Positions 51,949 through 62,614 of a DNA stretch of 64,000 bases are shown one piece after another. How positions within the stretch are numbered: position 1 is the first letter of the stretch; each line of letters starts with the position of its first letter. The DNA is from Desulfurococcaceae archaeon (GTDB taxonomy: Archaea; Thermoproteota; Thermoprotei_A; Sulfolobales; Desulfurococcaceae): positions 49,309 to 113,308 of the forward strand of contig JAJHQS010000001.1 of assembly GCA_020833225.1 (NCBI GenBank), given 5' to 3'. The notes beneath the pieces are model-generated. The model had not been told where the DNA came from. It did not search any database and saw nothing but the letters and a program-made list of their open reading frames with translations. The position numbers and the translations under genes were made by a program.

Positions 51949-52251
51949 TTGAAGAATTTGAGTGATAATGTGTTTATAAGAAGTATAGACGTTAAGAGAT
52001 TAAATAGACTTATAAATGAACTTAGAAAACGCGGCCTATGGGCTGAAAGACATTCTTATAGTATTAGGATAATTTATAATAATATAATAGTAGCTAGTCT
52101 TCATCTTTATCCGGGTTTTAATGAAGCTGTACTTAGACTTTATGGTGGTTTTATTGATAATTATGTTTATAATATTATTAGCAGGGTGCTTCGCGAAGTA
52201 CTGGGTGACTTCAAACTCGTAGTTGAGAGAGTAACGAGAGATGTCCTCTAA
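51949..52251 (+). CDS. Hypothetical protein
   Basis: 100 residues from a TTG start, not recognised. It is Arg/Lys-rich with alternating helix and strand (DVKRLNRLINELRKRGLWAE, YSIRIIYNNIIVASLHLYPG, VLREVLGDFKLVVERVTRD), possibly a small alpha/beta fold. The start lies about 25 nt after an AT-rich stretch (gcttttaagga), so a short leader is possible. Its 3' end overlaps the convergent sua5 by 4 bp. Confidence 0.5.
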   Translation: MKNLSDNVFIRSIDVKRLNRLINELRKRGLWAERHSYSIRIIYNNIIVASLHLYPGFNEAVLRLYGGFIDNYVYNIISRVLREVLGDFKLVVERVTRDVL

Positions 52252-53312
52252 GCTGATATTCTCTTATAAGAAGCTTTTCTAAGCCTATTCATTACTGTAA
52301 GACCTAAGCCATGGTCTTCAAAACCTTCAATTATTCCAATATCACATTTTAATTCATCAAGTGTTCTTAACACCTTATATAGGTTCTTGGCTATTTCAAA
52401 CATGTTATCCCTAGATCCAATTTCAATTACATGGGTTTTCTCAACATGCTTATATAGACCAGCAGTTTCTCTACATGCTACTACGCATATCTTAGAGTAA
52501 GTGCTATGGTATTCTCTAATAGCAGATAAGGTTTTCTCGACAAGTAATCTTTGATCTCTTGATACGGGATCAATTAATATTAGTGGAGTTTCGGGTGCGT
52601 AATGCCTATACTTCATGCCTGGAGCTAAAGCGGTAAGAGCTTCTTCTAAGCCTCTAGCGTAGTTTGGTACAACAACATTTTCACCGAGCACGCGTTCGAT
52701 TTCTTCTACAGGGTAAGCACCAGGTCTCAGTAATGTAGGTGGGTTACTTAGTATATTGATAATAGTAGACTCCACACCGTAGAGAGTTTCACCTCCATCT
52801 ATTATCGCATCTACTCTGTCATAAAGATCTTTAATAACATGTTCAGCGGTGGTCGGACTTGGTTTACCAGCTAAGTTAGCACTCGGTGCAGCTATAGGCT
52901 CGCCTATCTCTCTTATAAGTGCAAGAGCAACTGGGTGAGCTGGCATACGTACAGCGACGGTGTTAAGACCTCCAGAAACAATTTTGGGTACTTTGGGATT
53001 TTTAGGTAAAACTAGAGTTAAGGGCCCAGGCCAGAATTTCCCTATGAGTTTAAATGCCTTTTCAGGTATGTCTACTGCGACAAGGTCTAACATCTTCAAA
53101 TCACCTATATGAATTATCAATGGATTATCAAAAGGCCTATTCTTAGCTATAAAGATCTTCTTCACAGCGTTCACATTAAATACTATAGCGCCAAGTCCGT
53201 AAACTGTTTCAGTGGGAAAAGCAACTATACCACCATTTCTGAGAATCTCGGCAGCTTGTTTAATAACGAGTGGATCGGGATTAAAAGGGTCTACTCTAAA
53301 GATCTGTGTCAG
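52248..53312 (-). CDS. sua5: Threonylcarbamoyl-AMP synthase Sua5
   Basis: Makes the threonylcarbamoyl-AMP used by KEOPS for t6A37 in ANN-decoding tRNAs. The YrdC domain begins with ILRNGGIVAFPTETVYGLG, which includes the substrate-binding motif, then IAKNRPFDNPL and PAAPSANLAGKPSPTTA-like segments. A linker and C-terminal Sua5 domain (GMKYRHYAPETPLILID, NRLRKAS) complete about 354 residues. The first ATG/GTG/TTG-type start would remove the YrdC N-terminus. CTG at 53312 overlaps the tmcA stop as CTGA and is 7 nt after GGTG, so it is the likely initiation codon. Forms an operon with tmcA. Confidence 0.92.
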   Translation of the reverse strand: MTQIFRVDPFNPDPLVIKQAAEILRNGGIVAFPTETVYGLGAIVFNVNAVKKIFIAKNRPFDNPLIIHIGDLKMLDLVAVDIPEKAFKLIGKFWPGPLTLVLPKNPKVPKIVSGGLNTVAVRMPAHPVALALIREIGEPIAAPSANLAGKPSPTTAEHVIKDLYDRVDAIIDGGETLYGVESTIINILSNPPTLLRPGAYPVEEIERVLGENVVVPNYARGLEEALTALAPGMKYRHYAPETPLILIDPVSRDQRLLVEKTLSAIREYHSTYSKICVVACRETAGLYKHVEKTHVIEIGSRDNMFEIAKNLYKVLRTLDELKCDIGIIEGFEDHGLGLTVMNRLRKASYKRISA

Positions 53313-55768
53313 AAGACAACACCAGTTACCTGTCTATACTGATCTACGTGAACTCCTGGAAGAAACTTATCTGGAGACTTTCCAGTTAAGTATTCGAAGT
53401 ATACACAAGCTATTTTGTGTCCTTCTTCTTGGAGAACTTTAACAGGTTTTTTAAGGAGCTCTGAAGCTTCATCCCAAGAACGTCCCTGGAGAGCTCTCGT
53501 AATTAATAAGAGTTCTTGAAGTCTACTAAGTGTAGGTCTTTTTTCTCTGGGGAGTATCCAGTGAAGTCTTCCGATCTTAAACATCAAATCTGCTGCGGCC
53601 TCAAAAGTCATAGGTCCTATACAATAAGTCCATAACCTATCAATATTGATTAGGGTGAAATACTCATTGGGATTACTACAGATATATGGTTCACTATCTA
53701 GTAATAGTACTGCTACTTCAGGTTCTAATTCTCTATAGTTCACAGCTATACTATTAAGTAACTTCACTTTAAACTCATATTTAGCTATTTCTACAAGTTT
53801 AGAGATTTTTTCACTAAGCGGTTTAATAACTAGTACTGTATATTCACCGCTTACAGGGTTTCTCTCAGGGCTAATATGAATAACGCTAAAACCATTTTTG
53901 ATCCAAAATCTTAATAATTCCTCTGTTACGCCAAAACCAGAACCAACCCAGTCAAGCCCTTTCTCAGAGGCTTCTTCAAATATTTTTTGTAATGCCCAAC
54001 TACCAATACCTTTACCTTGAACAGCGGGATGTGTTGCAATTCTAACTATTCTCCATCCTACACTACCTGCAAATTCTAGTAATCTTGTGTGTTTTAAGAA
54101 CCTATCTGGTAATATGTTTCCAGGGATCTTGCCGCCTTTGAGGAGCTCTATAGCGGTCTCATCATCTATGGGGCCTTCTTGAGCTATTTGTATAGCACAC
54201 ACTATTTTACCAGAACTAGTCTTTACAGCTCTTATAAAGTGATGTGGAGCGTCGCCCAACATTCCGAGATCATCTGGTTCATTTCTATAGTGTGCTAATA
54301 CATATATACCGAATAATTGTCTTAGCTCATCTTCCATTGTGAATAACTTTTCCGATTCATATTTAACATATAGAAGCCTCTTTAACTCTATGTCTTCTAG
54401 ATCTTTCTCATCAAGATCAGCTGGTTCGGCATCCAATAGGAGTGTCTTAAACTGCCACTCTTCAATAGGATCGTTTAAACTATACCTAATAGGCTCTTCC
54501 ATTTCGTACTGGTATAATATAGTGTTCTCCATAGTTTTTAATTTCTTTAAAAACCTAACTGAGAAACCCCTGCCTGAACCTTCATACCCATGAATAGTTG
54601 TTGAGAATATAAGCCTATCGTGAGCTTCAAGGATTTTATAAAGAAGTGGTACGTGAATCCCCGCTGCTTCGTCAACTACTACGAGGTCTCCTTTAAGCTT
54701 AGGTATAACTATGGGTTCCCAGTATTCAATACTAAAACCAAGACCCCTTAGCTCAACAATATAGCCCTCTTTTTTACTAGTCTCATACTTAAACCCAAGC
54801 TTTTCAAGCGTCTTTGAAGCAAGCATCATTAAAGACTGAACGTTACTAGGCTCAGGAGAGGTTATGAGAACTCTAACCCTAGGTTTTACTTTCTTTAAAC
54901 AATGTATAAATCCTATTATACCTATACCTATAGCACAGCTTTTCCCACGACCTCTATCAGCTGTTAACACAAATACTTTCTTTGAGTTTTTCTTTGGTCT
55001 TTCATAGAAATTCTCAATGATCTTTATTACGTTCACTTGATCTTTTGTGAGCGCGAGCTCATAGACTTCTCTAGGAAAGATTCTATCTTTAGGTATTTCG
55101 ATAATTTGCTTTATGCTAGAGGCCTCTCTCTTTAATAGAGGCTTCTTAAGAATTCTATTGTTATCAGCGTCGTATATCGCTATACCATCGTGTTCTAATA
55201 ATTTCTTTTTAAACCAAGTTATAAAGACATGTCTAGGTTCAGGAAACTGAGGCACTGTCAATGTCTCCTTGAAAATAGTTTTAAACGTATCCCAGTTATC
55301 CCATGGTGGTGTTAAAAATACTATTAGTCCTCCACCCTCTACAATGCCTACGAGTCTCCCCACATCATTTGGTTTTAAGTCTTTTGTAAGATCCATTACA
55401 AGTACTTGAATTGTGGTACCAAGATATTTTTCGCTTTTCTCATAAACGGCAAATTCAAACTCTACTAGGTTTTCAGATAAAATTCTATTTTCAAAAACCT
55501 CTTTTAATTCAACAGCCTCAGGGAATTCATCGTGATAGACGTAGAGCCCTTTAACTTCACTATTCTTACTCTCACTTCTATACTTCTTCACATAGTAGTT
55601 TACAGCCTTGGCGGATAGTAAGCCAAGCTTGTATAGTTCAGAGCCTGATATTACGAGTAGAAATCTAAATCTATATTTTACAAGTTTTTCGGCGAGTTTA
55701 CCTAATTCTCTTATTAGTTTTATAAATGAAGCTGGTATAGTGAACTCTCTTATTTCTCTACTCTTCAC
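53309..55768 (-). CDS. tmcA: tRNA(Met) cytidine / RNA acetyltransferase TmcA (NAT10/Kre33 family)
   Basis: ATP-dependent RNA acetyltransferase forming N4-acetylcytidine, 819 residues. An N-terminal domain (about 1-200) precedes the RNA-helicase-like ATPase with Walker A TADRGRGKSCAIG (residue about 270) and Walker B VVVDEAAGIHVPLL. The GNAT acetyl-CoA motif is RIATHPAVQGKGIGSWALQ near residue 600, preceded by GSVGWRIV. The C-terminal tRNA-binding tail (LPREKRPTLSRLQELLLI) is typical. N4-acetylcytidine is abundant in hyperthermophile RNA. GTG start at 55768, 27 bp after cdc48; the stop overlaps the sua5 start. Confidence 0.93.
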   Translation of the reverse strand: MKSREIREFTIPASFIKLIRELGKLAEKLVKYRFRFLLVISGSELYKLGLLSAKAVNYYVKKYRSESKNSEVKGLYVYHDEFPEAVELKEVFENRILSENLVEFEFAVYEKSEKYLGTTIQVLVMDLTKDLKPNDVGRLVGIVEGGGLIVFLTPPWDNWDTFKTIFKETLTVPQFPEPRHVFITWFKKKLLEHDGIAIYDADNNRILKKPLLKREASSIKQIIEIPKDRIFPREVYELALTKDQVNVIKIIENFYERPKKNSKKVFVLTADRGRGKSCAIGIGIIGFIHCLKKVKPRVRVLITSPEPSNVQSLMMLASKTLEKLGFKYETSKKEGYIVELRGLGFSIEYWEPIVIPKLKGDLVVVDEAAGIHVPLLYKILEAHDRLIFSTTIHGYEGSGRGFSVRFLKKLKTMENTILYQYEMEEPIRYSLNDPIEEWQFKTLLLDAEPADLDEKDLEDIELKRLLYVKYESEKLFTMEDELRQLFGIYVLAHYRNEPDDLGMLGDAPHHFIRAVKTSSGKIVCAIQIAQEGPIDDETAIELLKGGKIPGNILPDRFLKHTRLLEFAGSVGWRIVRIATHPAVQGKGIGSWALQKIFEEASEKGLDWVGSGFGVTEELLRFWIKNGFSVIHISPERNPVSGEYTVLVIKPLSEKISKLVEIAKYEFKVKLLNSIAVNYRELEPEVAVLLLDSEPYICSNPNEYFTLINIDRLWTYCIGPMTFEAAADLMFKIGRLHWILPREKRPTLSRLQELLLITRALQGRSWDEASELLKKPVKVLQEEGHKIACVYFEYLTGKSPDKFLPGVHVDQYRQVTGVVF

Positions 55769-55795
55769 TATGCTAACACACTCTTTGCAGTTTCA

Positions 55796-58027
55796 CTAGC
55801 CGTATGGTAATTGAACTCTTCTAAATCCTCCACTAGTCCCCATTTTCTTAATTTCTCGTGCTAGTCTCTCATACATGTCAATATCTGCTTTACTTAAGCT
55901 TGGTGGTATTTTTGAAAGAGCGTCTAAGAAGTGTTTTCTTCCTACTTTAACTACTTGGAGAGAGCCGCTCTTCACATATACTTCTCTCAGCGCGATCATT
56001 ATAGCCTCTCTACATACGGCTGCTATATCAGCACCTGTATAACCCTCTGTTAACTTAGCTAGTTCTTCGATGTCGACATCTTCTAGTAGAGGTGTTTTCC
56101 TAGTGTGAACTTTAAATATCTCTATCCTAGCTTTAAAGTCTGGTGGCGGCACATAGATTAATTTATCAAATCTGCCAGGCCTAAGAAGGGCGGGATCCAG
56201 TAGATCTGGCCTATTAGTTGCAGCTATAACTGTAACTCTGCGTAATGGTTGTATACCATCTAATTCTGTTAAGAGCTGATTAACAATTCTATCTATTACA
56301 CCACTAGGATCGCTGCCTCTAATCGACGCTATCGAGTCTATCTCGTCGAAGAAAACTATTGCAGGTGCTACCATACGTGCTCTTCTAAAGATCTGTCTAA
56401 TAGCTTTCTCAGATTCTCCAACCCATTTACTGAGTACTTCTGGCCCTCTAATAGCAATGAAATTAGCACCACTCTCAGTTGCTACCGCCTTAGCTAGTAG
56501 TGTCTTACCTGTACCAGGCGGACCGAATAGTAAAATGCCTTTAGCTGGCTGAATACCCATTTTCTCAAATACATGTGGATATTTCATAGGCCACTCAATA
56601 CTCTCTCTAAGTTCCTGTTTAATGTCATCTAAACCTCCAATATCAGTCCACCTAACTTCAGGGACTTCGACGAACACTTCTCTAATGAGCGTTGGCTGAA
56701 CACTCCTCATAGCTGTTAAGAAATCCTCCATGGTGACCTTTAATTTTTCAAGCTTCTCAGCTGGTATTGGCTGGTTAAGGTCTATGTTTTCAGCTTGTAG
56801 AAATCTCCGTAAGGCGCTCATAGCGGCTTCTTTAACGAGGGCGGCTATATCCGCCCCAGTATATCCATGAGTGATCTCGGCTATCTTGTCAAGATCAACG
56901 TCATCGGCTAGAGGCATATTTCTAGTGTGAACAGATAGTATTTCACGCCTAGCTCTCTTATCTGGCGGTGGTATTTCTATTTCTCTATCAAATCTACCTG
57001 GGCGTCTAAGTGCAGGGTCAAGTGCTTCAGGGCGATTAGTAGCACCAATAACTATTACTTTACCCCTCTCTTTGAGACCATCCATTAATGCTAGTAATTG
57101 TGCAACAACACGCTTTTCTACTTCACCTACAACTTCTTCTCTTTTTGGTGCGATGCTGTCGATTTCATCTATGAATATTATTGCAGGTGCATTAGCCTGA
57201 GCTTCTTCGAAAACTTTTCTCAGTCTTTCCTCGGACTCACCATAAAACTTACTCATTATTTCTGGTCCATTAATACTAATGAAGTAAGCACCGATCTCGT
57301 TTGCTAAAGCCTTAGCTAGTAATGTCTTACCTGTACCAGGCGGACCGAATAGTAAAATGCCTTTAGGAGGCTCTATTCCTAGTCTCTCAAATAACTCTGG
57401 GTGTTTTAATGGCAGCTCAACTATTTCTCTTATTTTTTGCTTAACCTCCTCGAGATCACCTATATCCTCCCAAGTGATCCTTGGAACACCTTCTCCAATA
57501 AGTTCTGGTCTAACAGGCTGAAATCTTACTTCCACAACCGTATCCTCTACTACGTAAACCACTGCTGATGGTTGAACACTTGTAACCACGAATCTGAGTC
57601 CATAAACTGGTATTTCTACTACATCTCCACGTTTTACTGGATTACCTAGAAGGCTCTTTTTAACGATCTGGGAGAAGTACTCTGGATCAGCAATAATTCT
57701 AGTCATGCCACCTACGGGGGCTACAACTACCCGCGTAGCAGGATCTACTTTTATAGGTCTCACAGACACGTAATCTCCAGGCGCAACTCCCAGATTTCTA
57801 CGGGCAGTACCATCAATTCTTATTAAACCAGCCCCTTCATCCTCTGGATATGCTGGCCAAACCTTTAAGACCTCACGTCCCTTAGAACCGCTAACTTCTA
57901 TGAAATCACCTATATCTACACCTAGTTTTTTCATAGTCTCTCTATCAATTCTGGCAATTTTCCTACCAACATCTCTTGAGCGAGCCTCGGCAACTCTTAA
58001 TTTAACAACTTTTTCGCTACTTTGCAT
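55796..58027 (-). CDS. cdc48: CDC48/VCP-type AAA+ ATPase
   Basis: 743-residue hexameric unfoldase that can feed substrates to the proteasome. The N-terminal double-psi barrel and beta-clam (about 1-185) precede two AAA domains. D1 has Walker [16 protein letters not shown] near residue 229 and Walker [16 protein letters not shown]2 has Walker A near 502 and Walker [16 protein letters not shown]. Both arginine-finger regions (RRPGRFD and LRPGRFD) are intact. The two AAA domains share repeated nucleotide segments, as expected for this duplication. First gene of a cdc48-tmcA-sua5 minus-strand run; a proteasome subunit is at the left edge of the window. Confidence 0.96.
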   Translation of the reverse strand: MQSSEKVVKLRVAEARSRDVGRKIARIDRETMKKLGVDIGDFIEVSGSKGREVLKVWPAYPEDEGAGLIRIDGTARRNLGVAPGDYVSVRPIKVDPATRVVVAPVGGMTRIIADPEYFSQIVKKSLLGNPVKRGDVVEIPVYGLRFVVTSVQPSAVVYVVEDTVVEVRFQPVRPELIGEGVPRITWEDIGDLEEVKQKIREIVELPLKHPELFERLGIEPPKGILLFGPPGTGKTLLAKALANEIGAYFISINGPEIMSKFYGESEERLRKVFEEAQANAPAIIFIDEIDSIAPKREEVVGEVEKRVVAQLLALMDGLKERGKVIVIGATNRPEALDPALRRPGRFDREIEIPPPDKRARREILSVHTRNMPLADDVDLDKIAEITHGYTGADIAALVKEAAMSALRRFLQAENIDLNQPIPAEKLEKLKVTMEDFLTAMRSVQPTLIREVFVEVPEVRWTDIGGLDDIKQELRESIEWPMKYPHVFEKMGIQPAKGILLFGPPGTGKTLLAKAVATESGANFIAIRGPEVLSKWVGESEKAIRQIFRRARMVAPAIVFFDEIDSIASIRGSDPSGVIDRIVNQLLTELDGIQPLRRVTVIAATNRPDLLDPALLRPGRFDKLIYVPPPDFKARIEIFKVHTRKTPLLEDVDIEELAKLTEGYTGADIAAVCREAIMIALREVYVKSGSLQVVKVGRKHFLDALSKIPPSLSKADIDMYERLAREIKKMGTSGGFRRVQLPYG

Positions 58028-58168
58028 ATTACAAACACACCTCTAAAAGTACTTAGTAGGACGCCTTTATTAAAGCATATAATTAGGACAAGGGTATTGT
58101 TACTTTATTGATTTAAAAGTCATTTAGCGCATTTTAATTTAAATGAGCTATTAAGAGGCGATTAATTA

Positions 58169-58900
58169 GTGGTTGAACGCATCAAGACGGGCATACCTGG
58201 ATTTGACGAGATTGTTGGGGGCGGTATTCCAAAAAGAAATGTTATACTACTTAGTGGCGGCCCTGGTACTGGTAAAAGTATATTCTCAATGCAGTTTCTG
58301 TGGAGTGGTCTTCAAGTAGGTGAACCAGGAATATATGTCGCACTAGAGGAACACCCTGTACAAGTTCGCATCAACATGAAGAATTTTGGGTGGGATGTGA
58401 GGCAATATGAGCAAGAGGGGAAATTCGCGGTTGTAGATGCTTTTACAGCTGGTATTGGTGAGGCAGCTAAGAGAGAGAAGTATGTAGTGAGAGACCCTGA
58501 TAGCGTTGAAGAACTTGTAGACGTGTTGAGGACGGCTATTAGAGAAGTCAACGCACAGAGGGTAGTTGTAGACAGCGTCTCTACATTATACTTAACAAAA
58601 CCATCTACTGCTAGGAGTGTAATATTGCAGTTAAAGAAAGTTCTCTCAGGTATGGGTACAACAAGTATTCTAGTTTCACAAGTCTCAGTAACAGAGAGGG
58701 GTTTTGGAGGACCAGGTGTAGAGCATGCAGCAGATGGTATTGTGAGATTAGATCTAGATGAGATTAACGGCGAACTCGTTAGAAGCCTAGTAGTGTGGAA
58801 AATGAGAGGAACTAGTCACAGTATGAAGAGACATATATTTGAGATCACAGATAAGGGCATAGTGGTATATCCAGATAAAGTACTCAAAGTAACACGGTAG
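58169..58900 (+). CDS. KaiC-like RecA-superfamily ATPase (single domain)
   Basis: 243 residues. The KaiC family opening [21 protein letters not shown] is followed by Walker [17 protein letters not shown] (residues about 34-49), the catalytic-Glu region [12 protein letters not shown], and Walker [13 protein letters not shown]. One KaiC domain only, as in many archaeal KaiC-like proteins of unknown role (signalling, motility or chromatin have been proposed). The GTG start follows GAGGCGAT. Divergent from cdc48. Confidence 0.85.
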   Translation: MVERIKTGIPGFDEIVGGGIPKRNVILLSGGPGTGKSIFSMQFLWSGLQVGEPGIYVALEEHPVQVRINMKNFGWDVRQYEQEGKFAVVDAFTAGIGEAAKREKYVVRDPDSVEELVDVLRTAIREVNAQRVVVDSVSTLYLTKPSTARSVILQLKKVLSGMGTTSILVSQVSVTERGFGGPGVEHAADGIVRLDLDEINGELVRSLVVWKMRGTSHSMKRHIFEITDKGIVVYPDKVLKVTR

Positions 58901-58937
58901 TATTATTTTCAAATATGTTTATAATATTAACATAATA

Positions 58938-59459
58938 TTAAATTTTGCAATGGCTACTCAACTTTTTAAATACGTCTTCCTCTACACTAACACCTTCTCT
59001 TACAGCCTCACATAGTTCCCAGGGAAATATAATCCACTTTGTGGCTTGCTCATAGTAGTAATCTGGAATATAAGAAGACCATGGTTTTACATAAATAGCC
59101 GCTGTTTTAGTGGATTTCACCTTGTGACTTGAGAGGTATTCAACTACTAATTGCATAGTACGCCCACTATCTACAACGTCATCAACTACTAGTATGTTTT
59201 TGGCTGTGATAGGTGGTAGTACTGCTAACTTTATATATGGTCTCTCTTTTCTAACACCAATAGCCTCGTAGAATTTTACCTCGATAAACCCCATATCATC
59301 TACTGAGAGAAAATCTGCTAGTATTCTACCGGGGATCAACCCGCCCTTAGCAATAGCGATTAAGACATCTGGCTTACCATTAAGTAATATTTTCTCAGCT
59401 AAAATACCCAGTGCCTCGTGTATTTCCTCCCACGTAACGTATTTTACTTCTCCACTCAT
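58938..59459 (-). CDS. Purine/xanthine-type phosphoribosyltransferase
   Basis: 173 residues, type I PRTase fold. The PRPP-binding motif is ILVVDDVVDSGRTMQLV, and DVLIAIAKGGLIPGRILADFL is the N-terminal substrate region. Resembles archaeal COG2236 (hypoxanthine/xanthine/guanine PRTase) more than Apt or PyrE. Purine salvage is inferred; base specificity cannot be read from sequence. Convergent with the KaiC-like gene and divergent from pyrG. Confidence 0.85.
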   Translation of the reverse strand: MSGEVKYVTWEEIHEALGILAEKILLNGKPDVLIAIAKGGLIPGRILADFLSVDDMGFIEVKFYEAIGVRKERPYIKLAVLPPITAKNILVVDDVVDSGRTMQLVVEYLSSHKVKSTKTAAIYVKPWSSYIPDYYYEQATKWIIFPWELCEAVREGVSVEEDVFKKLSSHCKI

Positions 59460-59520
59460 ATTTAGAGCTATGAGTAAAAGAGTTTTAAAGCATCTCTACA
59501 AGTATTGTTAGGCGGGCACG

Positions 59521-61122
59521 TTGACAAAATATATTTTCATAACGGGAGGAGTTCTCTCAGGGCTTGGCAAGGGTATTGTGGCAGCATCGACTGGGATGTT
59601 ACTATTGAGAAGTGGTTACAGTGTGACAGCTATAAAAATAGACCCCTATTTAAATGTTGACGCTGGCACTATGAGTCCTTATGCGCACGGCGAGGTCTTT
59701 GTCACGGAAGATGGTGGAGAAACAGATATGGATATTGGACACTACGAGAGATTTCTTGGATACAACTTGTCTAAGAAGAACAATATTACATCTGGCCAAA
59801 TATATTTAAGTGTCATTTCAAAAGAGCGTAGAGGCGACTACTTAGGTCAATGTGTTCAAGTAATACCTCATGTTGTTAATGAAATAAAGAACAGGATAAA
59901 GGAGATCACGAAGGAATATAATGTAGACATAGCTGTAATAGAGATAGGTGGTACTGTAGGTGATATTGAAGGGTTACCATTTCTAGAAGCAGCGAGACAA
60001 ATGAGATTTGAAGAAGGCGATAAAAATGTTTTCTATATCCACGTGGCTTTAGCACCAGTATTACCCTCTGGAGAACTAAAAACTAAACCAGTACAACACA
60101 GTGTTCAAGAGCTACGAAGAATAGGAATTATACCAGATGCTATTATCGTTAGATCGTCAAAGTGGCTCGACAGCGAGGCTCGCTATAAAATTTCTCTCTA
60201 TGGTAACGTACCACTCCAAGCTGTTTATAGCAATCCCGATATGCCTAATCCCTATAAAGTCCCACTAGTTCTTCATGAACAAGGGTTTACGAAATATATA
60301 GTTGGAAAACTTGGACTTGACTATAGAGAACCAGATCTCTCGAGCTGGGCAGAATTTGTTAATAGATTAGATAACCCGGTAAAGAGCATTAAAGTAGGAA
60401 TGATCGGTAAATACACGAAGATCAGAGATAGCTATGTTAGTATAATAGAGGCTTTAAGACACGCAGCAGCGTGGAATAGAGTTAAAGTTGAATTAATATG
60501 GGTTGAGGCAACTGATATTGAAAATAACTCCGAGATGCTTAAATCTATAGGAGATGAAATAGATGGTGCAATAATACTGCCCGGTTTTGGTGTAAGAGGG
60601 GCTGAGGGGAAGATCACAGCTATACAATACTTTAGGGAAAGAGAGAAACCTGTACTTGGTATATGTTTTGGAATGCAATTAATGATTGTAGAGTTTGCAC
60701 GTAACGCTGTTGGATTACATGGTGCAAATAGCACAGAAATAGACCCCAATACCCCACATCCAGTAATAGATCTACTGCCAGAGCAGAGAGATATAAAGGA
60801 AATTGGAGGTACATTAAGACTCGGCGCACTGAAAATACTCATTAAGCCAGGTACACTAGCATGGAGAATTTATAGTTCAACGGAAGTCTATGAGAGACAT
60901 AGACATAGATATGGTGTTAACCAGAAATACATCGATATGCTTGAAGAAGCTGGTATGCAGATATCTGGGTTTAGTGAAGAAGGGTTTGCTGAAATAGTTG
61001 AACTTAAAAACAGCAAACAGTTTTATCTCGGTACACAGGCTCATCCAGAATTTAAGAGTAAACCATTATCGCCAAGCCCGATATACATGTACTTTATTCA
61101 ACACCTAGCTAGCAAAATATAG
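59521..61122 (+). CDS. pyrG: CTP synthase
   Basis: Glutamine-dependent conversion of UTP to CTP, 533 residues. The synthase half starts [17 protein letters not shown] (P-loop) and has [20 protein letters not shown] and [17 protein letters not shown]. The class I amidotransferase half from about residue 295 has the nucleophile motif [12 protein letters not shown] and the terminal His-Glu in [10 protein letters not shown]. Complete and normal in length. The TTG start is at 59521. CTP is also a substrate of CarS. Confidence 0.97.
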   Translation: MTKYIFITGGVLSGLGKGIVAASTGMLLLRSGYSVTAIKIDPYLNVDAGTMSPYAHGEVFVTEDGGETDMDIGHYERFLGYNLSKKNNITSGQIYLSVISKERRGDYLGQCVQVIPHVVNEIKNRIKEITKEYNVDIAVIEIGGTVGDIEGLPFLEAARQMRFEEGDKNVFYIHVALAPVLPSGELKTKPVQHSVQELRRIGIIPDAIIVRSSKWLDSEARYKISLYGNVPLQAVYSNPDMPNPYKVPLVLHEQGFTKYIVGKLGLDYREPDLSSWAEFVNRLDNPVKSIKVGMIGKYTKIRDSYVSIIEALRHAAAWNRVKVELIWVEATDIENNSEMLKSIGDEIDGAIILPGFGVRGAEGKITAIQYFREREKPVLGICFGMQLMIVEFARNAVGLHGANSTEIDPNTPHPVIDLLPEQRDIKEIGGTLRLGALKILIKPGTLAWRIYSSTEVYERHRHRYGVNQKYIDMLEEAGMQISGFSEEGFAEIVELKNSKQFYLGTQAHPEFKSKPLSPSPIYMYFIQHLASKI

Positions 61123-61191
61123 AAATAACATAGAGTTTTTGGCAATATAAAAGATAGCAATATATATTAGTTATTTTACGGGGTGTTAAAC

Positions 61192-61878
61192 GTGGGTGGA
61201 AGTGAACCTATAGTTATGGATTTCTCAAACATCCCATTAAAGCCTATAGGTAAAAAAGAAATTCAGCAGCTCGAAATGGCCCTTATCATTGGGACTCTCT
61301 ATAGGCCTGAAATATTAGAATTAATAAGAGATCCCGTAGAGAGAGCTACTTGGATAGATAGTTTAGCTATAGCGGCAGCTGCTTTTGCAAGATATAAAGC
61401 AGGGATTCCCATTTCAGAAATAGCACAAGAGCTTGGAAGATCAGAGGTAACTATTAGAGGACATTTAAACCAGAAGACAAAGGCAGGAAAGCTTGTGGCT
61501 GAGACTTTTGAGAAAATTAAACGTGGAGAATTGAAGATCACAATACCGTTTCTCACATCCCCCATGGTTACTCCCACTGTAGATGTAGAGAGACTACGTT
61601 CTGAGCTTGAAAGTTTAAGAGAAGATAAGAAGCTCCTAGAAGAGAAGATACAGTCTCTCCACGAAGAGTTAGAGAAGAAATCTAAAGAGCTAGAAACTTT
61701 GCGAAACGAGCTTAAAAAGAAAGAAGAAGAATTACAAGCACTCTCTCAGCAACTTACTGTAGAAAGAGGAGAAGCCGAGAAACTAAAGGTTAAGTTAAAT
61801 GAGCTTATAAATCAAATAAGGCACATTAGAGATCTCGCTTCTGAAATAGTTAATGCTGTGAATAAACTACTTGAATAG
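61192..61878 (+). CDS. HTH protein with C-terminal coiled coil (putative regulator)
   Basis: About 228 residues. The N-terminal 100 residues include a helix-turn-helix (ARYKAGIPISEIAQELGRSE, VTIRGHLNQKTKAGKLV). From about residue 135 the protein is a long, uninterrupted charged coiled coil (VERLRSELESLREDKKLLEE, EKKSKELETLRNELKKKEEE) ending NAVNKLLE. Similar proteins are widespread in crenarchaea as predicted transcriptional regulators without a known target. GTG at 61192 is 6 nt after GGTG of GGGGTG; a GTG three codons upstream is inside that site. Confidence 0.75.
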   Translation: MGGSEPIVMDFSNIPLKPIGKKEIQQLEMALIIGTLYRPEILELIRDPVERATWIDSLAIAAAAFARYKAGIPISEIAQELGRSEVTIRGHLNQKTKAGKLVAETFEKIKRGELKITIPFLTSPMVTPTVDVERLRSELESLREDKKLLEEKIQSLHEELEKKSKELETLRNELKKKEEELQALSQQLTVERGEAEKLKVKLNELINQIRHIRDLASEIVNAVNKLLE

Positions 61879-62574
61879 CTTTATAAAATTATTATAAATG
61901 ATTTCTTCAACCATTACAGGTTCTAAACGTTTTTTCCCAGATAGATAAGCTATTGTTTTCTCTATAAGCTCTGGCATCAAATTAAGTCCTCTGTAATGGT
62001 ATGGTGCATCGCTCTCAGTTATAACACTATCTATATTCACACTGTCTAATACAACTCTGTGTTTTTCCTGTATTAAGAAGGCTGGATTAGCTCCAATGAA
62101 GTAGCCAATACTAGTGATCTGGTCTGCTAGGTCGAGAGGACCTGTGTACCAGTGAAAATAAGCTTTGTCAATACCTCTAGAATATACTATTTGAAAAACC
62201 TCGCTCCAGGCGCCTGCGGCGTGTAGATTTAAGATAACATCGTGTTCTCTCGCATATTCAACAAATAATTTAAAAATTTCAAATTGCTTATTATAAGTTT
62301 CAGGTTTAAACTTCTTGTCAAGACCAACTTCTCCTAGGCATCGTACTCTATCGCCGAGTTTTTCTAAGAGTTCTTTAGCGCTCTTCACAGTGAATTCGTG
62401 TACAACCCATGGATGTATACCAATACATGGCTTTACATTATCGTACTTCTCCGAGAGTTTTAAAATGGTATAACTACTATCTATATCGTCAGAAACACAT
62501 ACTAATATATACCTTCCCCTATACTTATCTAGATCGCCGAGCTCTGCGCAGTGAACATGCATATCTATAAACAT
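61867..62574 (-). CDS. TatD-related metal-dependent hydrolase
   Basis: 235 residues of the TatD/amidohydrolase TIM-barrel type. Metal-binding features: FIDMHVHCAE (His-x-His) at the N-terminus, CIGIHPWVVHE, LGEVGLDKKFKPE, LNLHAAGAWSEV and VITESDAPYHYRG. Bacterial and eukaryotic TatD enzymes are DNases; this archaeal branch is uncharacterised. Its 3' end overlaps the HTH gene by 12 bp. The insertion element begins about 40 bp upstream of its start. Confidence 0.82.
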   Translation of the reverse strand: MFIDMHVHCAELGDLDKYRGRYILVCVSDDIDSSYTILKLSEKYDNVKPCIGIHPWVVHEFTVKSAKELLEKLGDRVRCLGEVGLDKKFKPETYNKQFEIFKLFVEYAREHDVILNLHAAGAWSEVFQIVYSRGIDKAYFHWYTGPLDLADQITSIGYFIGANPAFLIQEKHRVVLDSVNIDSVITESDAPYHYRGLNLMPELIEKTIAYLSGKKRLEPVMVEEIIYNNFIKLFK

Positions 62575-62614
62575 ATTCTCCTACCATTAACCCTCTTTCT
62601 GCCTCAAAAGGTTA

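Noticed and set aside
55796..58027. Repeated nucleotide segments within cdc48 (for example around 56500 and 57310)
   Set aside because: Explained by the two homologous AAA domains; not a mobile or regulatory repeat.
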